Shown here piece after piece: positions 51,274 through 60,635 of a stretch of 64,000 nucleotides of DNA (its first letter is position 1; each line of letters starts with the position of its first letter). Source of the stretch: Streptomyces sp. NBC_00154 (GTDB lineage: Bacteria; Actinomycetota; Actinomycetes; Streptomycetales; Streptomycetaceae); the NCBI RefSeq assembly GCF_026342835.1, contig NZ_JAPEMI010000003.1:62001-126000 (forward strand), read 5' to 3'. The notes beneath the pieces are model-generated. The model was given only the letters and a program-made list of their open reading frames with translations, was not told the origin of the DNA and did not search any database. Both the position numbers and the translations under genes were made by a program.

Positions 51274-51744
51274 ATGACCCTGGATGCTGGGAGCCGTTGT
51301 CTGCCGGAGGCATTGTGGTTCGCGCCGTATGCCGATGACATCAGGATGTCCCCACAGCTGCCTTTTGCACTGCTCTTTCTGGAATGGGAGGCGCGATATC
51401 CACAGGAGTGGCAAGAGCACGCCAAGGCATGGGGCACGAAGCAAGCACTCATTCGCAGGCTGGCGGTGGGCGGCCGCAGCGAGATCATCACAGAGAAGTT
51501 GATCGACCTCGTCGAACTCGTCGTGCAGCGGGCCTACCGCTGTAAGGACCGCGAGTACGTGCGGGTGGCCCGAGCCGTTGACGGCGATGAGTTGCGCACC
51601 AGGCTCAACCGCGCACGCCATTCGCACAGCCCATGGGCCCAACTCCATGCAGGCTACGTGCTTTGGCTCCTGGACCATCCGGAGCTCCCCAACACGAGGC
51701 ACGTCTGGCGGATCTGGCTCGAAGACGCCCGACCCCGGCTCTGA
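51274..51744 (+). CDS. Hypothetical protein abutting the ISAs1 end
   Basis: The 156-residue product is rich in Trp/Leu/Arg with an orderly helical pattern (LPFALLFLEWEARYPQEWQE, KLIDLVELVVQRAYRCKDRE, WAQLHAGYVLWLLDHPELPN). Its ATG and first codons (MTLDAGS) lie inside the conserved IS end, so the native N-terminus was probably displaced by the insertion. The family is unknown. Function is doubtful if the 5' control region was lost. Confidence 0.55.
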   Translation: MTLDAGSRCLPEALWFAPYADDIRMSPQLPFALLFLEWEARYPQEWQEHAKAWGTKQALIRRLAVGGRSEIITEKLIDLVELVVQRAYRCKDREYVRVARAVDGDELRTRLNRARHSHSPWAQLHAGYVLWLLDHPELPNTRHVWRIWLEDARPRL

Positions 51745-51865
51745 GTCTGCCGCTAAAGCGCGATGCTTGTTCGATTCGCTGTGGGGCGGAGGGGGATGCG
51801 CCGTGAGCACACAACTGAGGGCCACCGCCGGGAAATTGGCGGAGATATTGTGGCGGTAACACACC

Positions 51866-52225
51866 GTGTACCGGGATCGGTCCGGCGGCGTGGCCATCCG
51901 GGGTGAGCATGTACGGCGGTGGATCAGCCTCGCTCCGGCGGGCGGCCGGGACGAGGTCCTCGTACGCGCGGGGCGCATCCTGGACGGCGGCACCACCGCT
52001 CCGGGCGTTCGGAGGCCGAAGTGCCCCTCTCCGCCGGTACAGGCGTGCTCGCCGCGACCTGCCGTCGCCTGCTCGCCGAGACGGCGGCCGATGTCGCCGG
52101 ACGCGCCGGCACGGGCAGCGCCCGGGCGGTCCAGGTCCGGTCAGTCCGGGAACGCCGTGCGGCCCAAAGGCAGTGGGAAACAGCGGCAGCCCGCGTGGAG
52201 ATGGTCGCGAGACCGACACCTTATG
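51866..52225 (+). pseudogene. Frameshifted hypothetical gene
   Basis: The first frame gives YRDRSGGVAIRGEHVRRWIS and DEVLVRAGRILDGGTTAP. After a slip near 52010, AEVPLSAGTGVLAATCRRLL, AETAADVAGRAGTGS and VQVRSVRERRAAQRQWETA continue. The joined protein would be helical and basic; it was not recognised. It lies in the 600-bp stretch between the ISAs1-adjacent gene and the reverse-transcriptase fragment. Confidence 0.4.
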
Positions 52226-52359
52226 AAGGCCCGCGTACCTCCCCCTCGGAGGATAGGCGCCGTGACCCCGCCGGGAGGTCACTCCTCACAGCGTCCCAAT
52301 GCCACAGCTTGCAGGCACCGGTCGACAGACGTCCCCGACCGGGGCGGGAACCCCGCAGG

Positions 52360-53943
52360 GCAATGCCACTTAGTTAGGAAACGGCGAGGATTTTGATGTG
52401 GGGTGGGTCGGGGTGGTGGATGATGGTTTCGGTGGGCTGCTTCTTTCTGTAGGCGTGGACGTGGACACGCTTTACGGCTCGTGGGCTGGTGCGGTGTCTC
52501 CGACGGGGGTTGGGCCTTTCTATTATTTCCGTGCGGGCGACTTCAAGGGCCTTCGCGAGGCGGTCAGGGGGAAAAACCCGCCTGGCCTGTGATCTGGCGG
52601 CGGATGATACGAAGTGACCGCATGAACGATAGGCGGTCCGGGTCGATGTCGGCCTGTTCGGCTGCCTCACACATCAGGTGCCGGACCGCGTAGTGGGTCA
52701 GGAGCAGTGCCCAGATCTCCTGCTCGACCATGTCCGGTGTTTTCGAGCGCAATACACCGCCGCGGCCGCGTTGGTGGGTCTTGATCTCGTCAAGGCTGGA
52801 CTCGAACTCCCACCGTTCGGCATAGGCAGCGGCGAGTTCAGCGGCACCAGCCTCGTCCGGGTCCATAACGGTGGTGATCAGGCAGAAGATCTCTCCTCTA
52901 CCTTCGCGGTTCGTCACTTCGTATTCGACGACACGGACCGGAATCCCGGACGGCTCCTCTATGTTGTCCGACCCGCGGTGACGCTGGACTGCACGCCGCC
53001 GACGGACCTTCGGGTCAAGCAGGAACGACTCATAGGATCCGTCCTTCAGCGGCCGGACTACCGGCAGATGAGGGCCGTCGGGCATGCGCCACAGCAAATC
53101 AGCACCGGTTGCCGCGGCCGCTTCCCACAGACGATATGCGTAAAATCCCCGGTCGGCGGTAACCAGCATGCCTGGTTCGAAATCGGCGACGAGTTCCCCG
53201 GCGAGAACGCCTTCGTCCACGCGCCAGGGACCCAGCCGGGCCGCCACCACAGCATGAGTCCCGCATTCACCCAGCCCCACGATCTTCACCTGGGGGAAAG
53301 GTGCGGGACTTCGTGTGCCCCCGGACCGGCCGAACTCCCCATCATTTGCTGGGGTGTCAGGAATATCCAGGACGAACCCGTCAATGGCCATCAGACGCCA
53401 CCGACCCATCCACGCTCCCTGCGTGCCCCGCTGCGCGCAGGGCAATGCCACCCGCTCGAACAGCACCCGCAGCGGCTCCGAACCCAGACGCCGGCGCGCC
53501 TGGGAAATCGCACCCGTCGTGGGAATCGTCCAGTCCTTCCGCCATGTCCCCAGAAAACGTAGGCCGTTGACGAGAAGACGCATCACTTCCTCGTACGACT
53601 CGCCGAAGAACAGACACAGAGCCATCACGTAATAGACGACGACACGCGCCGGCAGCAAACGTGACCGTTTCTCTGTACGGCCCGTCTCCGCGAGTACCTC
53701 ATCGACCAGGTCCCGATGAACCAAACGTGTCAGAACCCCGACACCCACCCGGTCGGTCAAGCGCACACCAGAAACCGGCACCACGTTATCCCGCACCCCG
53801 CCCATGAGCGAGGAACATAACCGGTTCACCGGCAGGAAGGAAGTGCGGCAACCGGATCAGTTGACCATCCACAAACACCCCGGGCGTGTCCCTGTGCATA
53901 TGTGGACGACCGATTACCAGACCGCTTATCTAAGTGGCATTGC
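52360..53943 (-). mobile_element. Second IS4-family element with 8-bp duplication
   Basis: The ends GCAATGCCACTTAG (52360-52373) and CTAAGTGGCATTGC (53930-53943) are flanked by direct repeats CCCGCAGG (52352-52359 and 53944-53951). The outermost GCAATGCC equals that of the element at 17793. It sits in the reverse-transcriptase fragment. Confidence 0.9.
52374..53829 (-). pseudogene. IS4-family transposase with a poly-C frameshift near its end
   Basis: The main frame (53829 to 52564, 421 residues) holds all catalytic blocks: AIDGFVLDIPDTPANDGEFG (Asp), LVTADRGFYAYRLWEAAAAT (Asp) and YAERWEFESSLDEIKTHQRG (Glu). It stops just after RIIRRQITGQAGFSP. In the next frame PPDRLAKALEVARTEIIERP continues to KILAVS at 52374, the expected end. 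The shift falls in GTTTTTCCCCC (about 52575), one C too many. Either a mutation or slippage (programmed or sequencing) may explain it. The catalytic core may still be active. Confidence 0.85.
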
Positions 53944-54160
53944 CCCGCAGGGATCACCGATTTCCCCGTTGCTGGCGAATGTCGCGCTGCACGTTCTCGA
54001 TGAGGGTCGCTGTTTCCCAGTCGGCTTTGAGTAACACCGCAAGTACCTCTCGCTGATCACCGACACGGCGATCGCCTGCGCCATCGCCCAAGAGATCAAC
54101 GACGCCACCGGGCCGCCACATCCTGAGGCACTCACGCCGAACGGCTCCCGGCCTATCCGC

Positions 54161-54544
54161 ATGCCCCGCCGTAGGCCCCCAGCGAACCCATGCACCGACA
54201 GCGTCGTGTCGGCCCTCGTCGAACAGCTCGGCAAGCTTCCGTCAGCCTTGCGGAGCACGCTCACCTGGGATCGCGGAATGGAACTGGCCGACCACAAGCG
54301 GCTCGCAGCCGCGACCTGGTTCGCAGTCTACTTCTGCGACCCTCGCAGCCCCTGGCAGCGAGGCACCAACGAGAACACCAACAGGCTTCTCCGCCAGTAC
54401 CTGCCAAAGAAGACGGACCTGTCAGAACACAGCCAAAGCAGCCTCGACGACATCGCCGCCAGACTGAACCACCGGCCGCGAAAGGTTCTCGGATACGCGA
54501 CCCCCGCAGATAGGCTCCCGATGACCGTTGCGCTGACGGGTTGA
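54161..54544 (+). pseudogene. IS30-family transposase, C-terminal half
   Basis: CTDSVVSALVEQLGKLPSAL, TWDRGMELADHKRLAAATWF (second Asp), AVYFCDPRSPWQRGTNENTN (with the Glu of the DDE triad), then LNHRPRKVLGYATPADRL are typical of IS30. The N-terminal HTH and first Asp are missing; 54035-54160 encodes unrelated residues (KYLSLITDTAIACAIAQEIN) of unrecognised origin. It is a truncated remnant joined to the IS3 gene downstream. Confidence 0.85.
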
Positions 54545-55301
54545 ACCCACCACGGCCTTCTTCGCAAAGGAGACCCGGTGACGGTGGACCCGTTCATCGA
54601 GGCGGAGAAGCAGAGCGGCCACAACGTCAAGCGCGCGTGTGAACTGCTGAAGGTCTCCCGAACCGCCTTCTACGCCCGTCGAACCGGAAAACCCGGTCCA
54701 CGGGCGGTCCGTGATGCCGAACTGACCGGTCAGATCGCCGCGGTCCACCACCACTCGCGCGGCACGTACGGAGCCCCGCGCATCCACGCAGCCCTGCAAC
54801 GCAAAGGTGCCGGCTGCGGCCGCCGCCGGGTCGCCAGGCTGATGCGGGCGGCCGGCCTGCAGGGCCGCCATCGCAGACGGCGGCACCTGACCACGATCCC
54901 TGATCCGCGAGCCGCCTTTCGGCCCGACCTTGTCCTTCGGGACTTCACCCCCGATCCCACGGCGATCGACACCCGCTGGTGCGGCGACATCACATACATT
55001 CCGACCGAGGAGGGGTGGCTCTACCTGGCCACCGTCATCGACATCGCCTCCCGCCGCGTGGTCGGCTGGGCGACCGCCGACCACCTGCGGACCGACCTGG
55101 TCGCCGACGCCCTCAAAGCCGCCTGCCGCCAGCGCCGCCCCACCCACCCGGTGTTGCGACGACCGGTTGAATCCGCCCAGTACACCAGCCAGCAATTCGC
55201 CGTCTTGGCGGCCGAGTCCGGCATTCTTCTCTCGGTCGGCCGCACCAGCCAGTGCTGGGACAAGCACTTGTCATCACACTGCTCCTCTTCTCCTATCGGG
55301 T

Positions 55302-57365
55302 TTACTTTGAGGTCGTTGTTGCTGGTCGGCGGTGGTCGAGGCGTACGCCTTGCTGGACGCGGGGCGAGTTGGGCCCCGGGTGGGGGTAGAGGCGGGCGTT
55401 CTTGTCGTTGTACTTCTCGCCCTCGAGCAGTCCGGCCCGGTGCCACTTCCAGACGGTCGGAACGCTGACGCCGAGGAGGTCGGCGAGTTCGTAGGCGGTC
55501 AGCAGACCGCGGTCCCGCAGCCGGTCGAAGCGGCTGGTGAGCTGGTAGTCCTCGCGGATGTCCCGGACCAGGAGGCGGTGGAAGGGCAGGCCCTTGCCGC
55601 TGGTCAGGCCGCGCTGGTTGAGGATGTCGGCGATCTCCGCGTCGGTGTGGTCCTCGAGGAGGGTGTCGATGGCTGCGACGACGGGTGTCGGGGTCTGCCA
55701 CAGTTTCCCGCCGCCGAGGGGGAGGGGCAGGTCCAGGGTGTGGTGGCGGCCGCCGGACAGCCGGACCTGGGCGGTGATCTGTTCGGCCTTGGTGAGGGTG
55801 ACGTCCGTGATCAGCAGGCGGGCGATGCGTTTGCGTTCCCGCATCGGAGTGCCCTGATCGTGCCAGAGTCGGTGCACGTCGCCGGCGAGGTGGGCCAGTT
55901 TCTCCCGCAGCGCCTCGTTGACGGGTTCGGCTTCGATGCGGGCGCGTTCGATGTCCTTGCGGGCGGCGGCGACCTCGCGCAGGGCCGCGTTCCAGTCCGC
56001 TTCCAGACTGTCGGCGACGAGACGGTTGTCCGGGTCGACCGCAAGATAGCGGCGTTTGGCCAGGTCGGCGCGGTGCTGGGCGCGTTGGAGATGGGCGGAT
56101 CGGAGCCGGTCGGCCTCGGCTGCCTGGGCGGCGAGGCGGTCGGTGACCTTCAGGGCGGCTTCGACCGCGAACGGGGTCAGCTCGTCCAACAGCAGGGTGG
56201 CGACGGCCTGTTCGATGCCGGGGCCGGGGATGCGCTGGCAGACCTTGCCTCCGTTTTGGATGGCGTGGGTCATGCACCGGTAGTCGGAGACTTCGCGGCC
56301 TTGCCGCAGGTGATAGGCGATGGTCATGCGCCGGCCGCAGCGGCCGCAGATCACCAGGCCCTGCAGCAGCGCGGGACCCTCACGCGGTGCGGTCGCGGTC
56401 CGCTCCAAGCCGCGGGAGGCGGCCTGCGCGGCGAGTGCGGTCTGGTTCGACTCCCACCGGGCGAAGGCCATATAGCCCTCGTGGTGATCTTGGATGAGGG
56501 TGTCCCACTGCTCGCGCGGCAGCAGCCGGATGTGGGTCCTGCCGTCCGGACTGCGCTCGACTTTGCGTCGTCCGTAACAGAACGCCCCTGCATAGAGCGG
56601 GTTGTGCAGGACGTTGAGGACCTGCCAGTGCTTGAGCGGGCCCCAGACCAGCTCGCCCTTGCGCGGGCCGGTGCGGATACGGGAGGGGAAAGTGAGACGG
56701 CCGGCGGCGAAGGCCTTGACGACCTGGCGGGCCGAGCCGGTGGCCGCGAAGAGGTCCACAACGTGCTCGACGACGGCCCGCACCGAGGCGTCTGGGTCCT
56801 TGACGATCCGGTCGGCATAGTCGTGGACATAGCCGACCGGCAGGCCCTGCTTGAGCTCGCCGCGGCGGGCCTTGGCCAGCTGCCCGCCCCGCAACCGGGC
56901 TGCCAACAGGTGGAGTTCGGCCTCCGACATGGTGCCTTTCATGCCCAGCACGAGCCGGTCGTTGAAAGTGCGCGGATCGTATAGTCCGTCCTCGTCCAGG
57001 ATCAGCGTCCCGGACAGCGCACAGATCTCCAAAAGCCGGTGCCAGTCGGTGTTGTTCCTGGCCAGGCGGGACACCTCGAGTCCCAGGACGATCCCGGCAT
57101 GTCCCATGGAGACCTCGGCGACCAGGTGCTGGAAGCCGTCGCGGCCCGCCGTCGAGGCCCCGGAGCGGCCCTGATCGGAGTCGATCACGATGACCTGGGA
57201 GTCCTCCCAGCCCAGCGCGACGGCCCGGCCGCGAAGAGCGTACTGCCGCTGGGTGGACTCGCTGTTGTTGACGACCTGCTTGAGCGAGGACTGGCGCACA
57301 TACAGATACGCGTCCCGCCGCAGATGCTCCGCCGTGACTTTCCCACTCTGCTCGATACTCACCAC
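55302..57365 (-). CDS. Large serine recombinase
   Basis: The 687-residue product has a resolvase catalytic domain at about 15-160: AYLYVRQSSLKQVVNNSEST (Ser26 or Ser27 nucleophile), DQGRSGASTAGRDGFQHLVA and VLGLEVSRLARNNTDWHRLL. The recombinase domain has LPVGYVHDYADRIVKDPDAS and HNPLYAGAFCYGRRKVER, and a zinc ribbon has LVICGRCGRRMT..YRCMTH..CQRIPG. A coiled-coil stretch spans about 440-500. The C-terminus adds a MerR/excisionase-like HTH (LLTAYELADLLGVSVPTVWK). It integrates and excises the element; the extra HTH is unusual and could help target or regulate. Confidence 0.93.
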   Translation of the reverse strand: MVSIEQSGKVTAEHLRRDAYLYVRQSSLKQVVNNSESTQRQYALRGRAVALGWEDSQVIVIDSDQGRSGASTAGRDGFQHLVAEVSMGHAGIVLGLEVSRLARNNTDWHRLLEICALSGTLILDEDGLYDPRTFNDRLVLGMKGTMSEAELHLLAARLRGGQLAKARRGELKQGLPVGYVHDYADRIVKDPDASVRAVVEHVVDLFAATGSARQVVKAFAAGRLTFPSRIRTGPRKGELVWGPLKHWQVLNVLHNPLYAGAFCYGRRKVERSPDGRTHIRLLPREQWDTLIQDHHEGYMAFARWESNQTALAAQAASRGLERTATAPREGPALLQGLVICGRCGRRMTIAYHLRQGREVSDYRCMTHAIQNGGKVCQRIPGPGIEQAVATLLLDELTPFAVEAALKVTDRLAAQAAEADRLRSAHLQRAQHRADLAKRRYLAVDPDNRLVADSLEADWNAALREVAAARKDIERARIEAEPVNEALREKLAHLAGDVHRLWHDQGTPMRERKRIARLLITDVTLTKAEQITAQVRLSGGRHHTLDLPLPLGGGKLWQTPTPVVAAIDTLLEDHTDAEIADILNQRGLTSGKGLPFHRLLVRDIREDYQLTSRFDRLRDRGLLTAYELADLLGVSVPTVWKWHRAGLLEGEKYNDKNARLYPHPGPNSPRVQQGVRLDHRRPATTTSK

Positions 57366-57389
57366 ACCCTCCTCGCCGCGTCGCTCTGG

Positions 57390-57662
57390 TTATCCGCTGC
57401 GGCAGCCCCCGGCCGCCGTCCATGCCATGCGCGCCAGCACCTCCACCAACTCGCCCGCCACCGCGACCGGCGCCGCGACCGGCGCCGACGGCTCGTGCTG
57501 AACGACCCGTGATGCAACGGGAATTCGAACGACTGCCTTGATCCAGGCGGCCATGCCGGAACGGGCCAGCACCGCCCAGCCGTGCCGGGATCCCCGGTCG
57601 ACACCGCCGAGGACCGCGGCCCGCAGGTCCTCATACCTTCCAGCCACCTCGGCCCCACCCAC
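57390..57662 (-). CDS. Small helical protein of the serine-recombinase element
   Basis: About 90 residues (VGGAEVAGRYEDLRAAVLGG, VLARSGMAAWIKAVVRIPVA, GELVEVLARMAWTAAGGC). The start is uncertain: GTG 57662 has GAGGCGG-like sequence upstream; an ATT at 57686 overlapping the previous gene would add eight residues. It occupies the space just before the recombinase gene, as small accessory genes do in such elements. Function unknown. Confidence 0.55.
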   Translation of the reverse strand: MGGAEVAGRYEDLRAAVLGGVDRGSRHGWAVLARSGMAAWIKAVVRIPVASRVVQHEPSAPVAAPVAVAGELVEVLARMAWTAAGGCRSG

Positions 57663-57678
57663 CTCGACTGCCGCCTCG

Positions 57679-58155
57679 TCAGCAATGGGCTTCCTCCGCA
57701 GTGCGTGGCTCGCGCCGCCTGGCCAAGGCTTTCTCCACCGACCGCGGATGAACGGTGATCCCGAACCGTTCCAAGACCGCTTCCGCCAGTTGGGCCGACC
57801 GCACCGAGGCATCGCCCGCCCGGAGTTGTCCGATGAACTCCATGACCTCCTCGGTGAGCTTGCGCGGTCCCTTCGGGCCGGGTTTGCCCGGCACCAGCGC
57901 GGCCGGCCCGCCTGCGTCCAGCGCGGCGGCGATCACATAGAAGGTCTGCCGGCAGAACCCGAAGGCCGCAGCGGCTTGGGCCACGGGGATCCTGTCCACC
58001 CTCACCCGGCGCACCATCTCGTACTTGACCTGCACCACATCGTCCGGGTCCAGGAACGGACAAGCGGCGAAGTCCTCGTCGGTCACGGCTTCGGGCCGCG
58101 GATTGAGCGCCCGGAACTCCTTCAGTGCAGCCTTCTTGCCTGCCGGCTGGCTCAT
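57679..58155 (-). CDS. Helix-turn-helix protein of the serine-recombinase element
   Basis: The 158-residue product starts MSQPAGKKAALKEFRALNPR. An HTH at about 48-80 (IPVAQAAAAFGFCRQTFYVI) is followed by a second helical unit (GPRKLTEEVMEFIGQLRAGD, FGITVHPRSVEKALARRR). This bipartite layout is that of the N-terminal DNA-binding part of IS630/ISL3-like transposases, but no catalytic domain follows. It is probably the element's regulator or accessory DNA-binding factor. Confidence 0.75.
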   Translation of the reverse strand: MSQPAGKKAALKEFRALNPRPEAVTDEDFAACPFLDPDDVVQVKYEMVRRVRVDRIPVAQAAAAFGFCRQTFYVIAAALDAGGPAALVPGKPGPKGPRKLTEEVMEFIGQLRAGDASVRSAQLAEAVLERFGITVHPRSVEKALARRREPRTAEEAHC

Positions 58156-58329
58156 CGCGCCTCCCAGTCGATCCCGATGTCCCCAGAATCAGACCGCCCA
58201 CCACCGGGGCCAAGAGCGCGAAGGCCGAGCAGAGAAGCGGAAGAAGCAGGTCACGGACCATCCCGAGCCTCCGCACGCCCCCAGCGGCACCCGCGAGCGC
58301 CCCCAACAGCGGCCTCAATCCCACGACGA

Positions 58330-58608
58330 TCACGGCGTCATCTCCCCGACACCGTTCCGGCCGTCAGACAGCAGCCCGGCCACCAGATCCGCCAACTCGA
58401 CCAGATCCCCGGTCCGATACGGACAACCACCGCGGGCCGCCGCGAGGAACGCATCCACCAGCGCCATATCGGTCCACTCCAGCGGGAACGAGCACCTGCG
58501 GCCCTGACCATCGAGGACCAACACCACATCTCCGCGCCACGAGTTGAGCCGCTCGAGGAACTCGAAAGCCTCACCGCACCGAGGATGAAACGGATGGATC
58601 AACCGCAC
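58330..58608 (-). CDS. DUF5372-like protein of the serine-recombinase element
   Basis: The 92-residue product starts at GTG 58608. IHPFHPRCGEAFEFLERLNS and PLEWTDMALVDAFLAAARG then DLVELADLVAGLL match the small DUF5372 family often found beside recombinases. Function unknown. Its stop overlaps a GTG (58333) opening a hydrophobic frame of some 60 codons (LLPLLCSAFALLAPVVGGLI) that may or may not be translated before the HTH gene. Confidence 0.7.
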   Translation of the reverse strand: MRLIHPFHPRCGEAFEFLERLNSWRGDVVLVLDGQGRRCSFPLEWTDMALVDAFLAAARGGCPYRTGDLVELADLVAGLLSDGRNGVGEMTP

Positions 58609-58977
58609 GCATCCATCGCCAACGCGGGGAACGAACGCATTCGACGGTGAATGCCAACGCCCTCGCCGAATCGTTCTTCGCGACCATCAAGCGCGAATTG
58701 CTCAGCACCGCCGCCCGGCCCAGCCGGGCAGCCGCCCGCACTGCAATCTTCGATTTCATCGAGGGCTGGTACAACTTGCACCGACTACACAGCAGCCTCG
58801 GCTACCGCAGCCCTGCCGACTACGAGACCGCACTCGCAGCAGCAAGCGTGTCCGTCAAAGCGGAACAAGCTCACACGCCGACATCCACGCACCTGCAGTC
58901 ATCGACGCGCAGTCGGTGCGGGCCGCCGCGACGGTGCCGGCGAGTGTCGCCGCCGGCGTCTGGGAGGCTGCGCTCGG

Positions 58978-60000
58978 TCATGGGGCAAGCGTAGGTGGGC
59001 CCGGAGCAGGCCGGGGGCCACGTCCCACCTCACGCAGCAGCGCCGCCCCCAGGGGGGTGAGCGTGTGCAGCACGTGGGCGGCCACGCGCTCGCTCGCGAT
59101 GAGCCCCGCGTCGCGCAGGGCGCGGGTGTGGAAGCTGACGGTGGTCGGCGACACCCCGGCCGCCCTGGCGGCCTCGGTCGAGGTCACGCCGTGCGCGGAC
59201 GCGAGCAGGACCGCCGTCCGTGTGCGCCCCAGCAGCGCGTCGAGCGCAGGTTGCCCGCCGCCGTGCGCCGGGTCAGGCGGGGCTTTGTGGAGCAGGGGGT
59301 AAACCAGGACGGGGGGAAGGCCCGGGTCCGCCAGGGTCACCGGGCTGTGCCAGATGAAGTAGGACGGTAGGAGGACAAGGCCACGGCCGTTCAGATGCAG
59401 GTCACCGCCCACCATGTAGTGCTCCACCTCCAGCACTGGGGGCCGCCAGTTCATGCGCGGCGCGAGGCTGGACAGCAGGCCCTCGGCGCCGCCGTCGAGG
59501 AAGGCGCGGGCCCGTACGGCCCGGTCGGCGTCGATGCGGGCCTGCATCTGCTCCTCGTACGGCCTTATGGCCGTCTCGTGGTACGCCCGCAGGGCGTCGG
59601 CCAGCGTCCTGCGCTGCTCCGGCTCGGCGAGGCGCGGCAGCCAGGGGTGGTGGCGGGCGCCGTCGGCGACCAGCGCCACCTCGCGGAGCACCCGATCCCG
59701 GGGCGTCGCCAGGATCGCCTCGAGGCCAGCCGCCAGTCCCTCCTGAGACTCCGGGGGTGTCAGGAAGTCGGGGTAGTACGCCGCGCGCGGGAAGGCGGGG
59801 AGCAGCAGGGACCTCACCGTTGGCGCGAGACCGGACTCGGTCAGCCGGTGCGCCGCCGACCGGTACCAGCCGGAGTACGCCCACCTGCCGCGGCGGGTCT
59901 GGAAGCGGTGCAGGCTCGATGCGATCTCCCACAGCGGGTCGGGGCGGGACGCCAAGCGCGTCCGGGCCAGGTCGACCTCGGTGAAGTGGATCCGGAGCAA
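58978..60000 (-). CDS. ArsR-type winged-helix regulator (DUF5937-like)
   Basis: The 340-residue product starts at TTG 60000, 7 bases after AGGGGG. The N-terminal two thirds is the actinobacterial domain beginning RIHFTEVDLARTRLASRPDP and containing HRFQTRRGRWAYSGWYRSA. The C-terminal winged helix is at about 255-335 (LLGRTRTAVLLASAHGVTST, EAARAAGVSPTTVSFHTRAL, GLIASERVAAHVLHTLTPLG). Such proteins sense unknown ligands. It is divergent from the secreted DUF2690 gene (122-bp gap) and may control the extracellular cluster to its right. Its 3' end overlaps the IS3 tail. Confidence 0.85.
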   Translation of the reverse strand: MLRIHFTEVDLARTRLASRPDPLWEIASSLHRFQTRRGRWAYSGWYRSAAHRLTESGLAPTVRSLLLPAFPRAAYYPDFLTPPESQEGLAAGLEAILATPRDRVLREVALVADGARHHPWLPRLAEPEQRRTLADALRAYHETAIRPYEEQMQARIDADRAVRARAFLDGGAEGLLSSLAPRMNWRPPVLEVEHYMVGGDLHLNGRGLVLLPSYFIWHSPVTLADPGLPPVLVYPLLHKAPPDPAHGGGQPALDALLGRTRTAVLLASAHGVTSTEAARAAGVSPTTVSFHTRALRDAGLIASERVAAHVLHTLTPLGAALLREVGRGPRPAPGPPTLAP

Positions 60001-60122
60001 TGAATTCCCCCTCGCAGCCTGCGCACTTCGAGCCTGTTCGCAGAGTCTGGGGCCCGCCGGGACCCGCTGGCAAGATGGCCGCGTTCCGCATCTGCGGACG
60101 ATGACAGAAGGGGGGCAATTCC

Positions 60123-60635
60123 GTGCAGAGAGTACGTGTCAAGGCGCTGATGAGCGCGCTGACCCTGACGGCGGCGACAGGCGCCGCGTGGCTCGGTCTG
60201 GCGACACCCGCCCAGGCAGCCACCTGCTACTGGTACTCCGGGCAGACCGGGACCTCGTCCAACTGTGACAACCAGGACCCCGACGTCCTCGCCGCTTCGT
60301 GCGGCGGGCAGACGATCTACTCCACGCGCCTGAAGCGCAGTTACGACGGCGTCGCCGACGGTCCGTTGCTCGAACTCCGATACAGCCCGAGCTGCCGCAC
60401 CGTCTGGGGGCGCCTGACCGGCGCCTGGGGCACCGACTATGACCAGAGCGGCTGTACCGTCACCGTCCACCGCAACTCCGACGGTCAGGAGTACTCGCGC
60501 AAGCCCGCGTTCGGGGCCACGAACGCCACGGTGTGGTCGAACACCGTCTACGACGCGGGCGTGGCCGCGTATGTCAAGGCGAACTGCGACACGGGCCCTG
60601 GCTACCAGTACAACGGGCAGACCGCCAGCTACTGA
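60123..60635 (+). CDS. Secreted DUF2690-type protein
   Basis: The 170-residue product starts at GTG 60123 behind AAGGGGGG. A Sec signal peptide (ALTLTAATGAAWLGLATPAQ, cleavage after AQA) precedes a Cys-rich domain: TCYWYSGQTGTSSNCDNQDP, CGGQTIYSTRLKR, SPSCRTVWGRLTG, GCTVTVHRNSDGQEYSR. These are DUF2690 traits, a small extracellular beta fold of unknown function in Streptomyces. It is followed by genes for cell-wall enzymes. The 60636-60908 gap holds no gene. Confidence 0.85.
   Translation: MQRVRVKALMSALTLTAATGAAWLGLATPAQAATCYWYSGQTGTSSNCDNQDPDVLAASCGGQTIYSTRLKRSYDGVADGPLLELRYSPSCRTVWGRLTGAWGTDYDQSGCTVTVHRNSDGQEYSRKPAFGATNATVWSNTVYDAGVAAYVKANCDTGPGYQYNGQTASY

Larger units (their letters stand above)
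52315..54005 (+). pseudogene. Group II intron reverse-transcriptase fragment split by IS4
   Basis: Removing the IS4 element and one CCCGCAGG copy restores TSPTGAGTPQGSPISPLLAN, then VALHVLDEGR. GTPQGxxISPLLANVxLHxLD is the RT motif 4 region of bacterial group II intron maturases. Only about 45 codons survive, and the catalytic YxDD region is absent. The intron was therefore already a fragment, or was cut later by rearrangement after 54005. Confidence 0.72.
55264..58657 (-). mobile_element. 3.4-kb serine-recombinase element inside the IS3 gene
   Basis: The element carries a large serine recombinase and three or four small genes, all on the minus strand. Junctions share only CAA (55261-55263 and 58655-58657). 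Removal rebuilds TGCTGGGACAACGCCCTCGC, the conserved CWDNALA codons of IS3-family transposases. There are no inverted repeats or longer duplication, as expected for serine-recombinase crossover at a 2-3 bp core. Confidence 0.9.
54578..58994 (+). pseudogene. IS3-family (IS150-type) transposase split by a serine-recombinase element
   Basis: The 5' part (54578-55263) starts at GTG with GGAG upstream: VKRACELLKVSRTAFYARRT (HTH), GTYGAPRIHAALQRKG, RWCGDITYIPTEEGWLYLAT (Asp), VESAQYTSQQFAVLAAESGI (Asp), then SQCWDK. The 3' part (from 58655) resumes NALAESFFATIKRELLSTAA (Glu) and FIEGWYNLHRLHSSLGYRS. Joining at CAA gives CWDNALAESF exactly. No orfA is found upstream, where an IS30 fragment lies instead. 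The frame after SPADYETALAAAS runs on to 58994 by chance. Confidence 0.9.

Noticed and set aside
57679..58333. Hydrophobic frame starting at GTG 58333
   Set aside because: It overlaps the HTH gene in another frame and has no independent support beyond the stop-start overlap.
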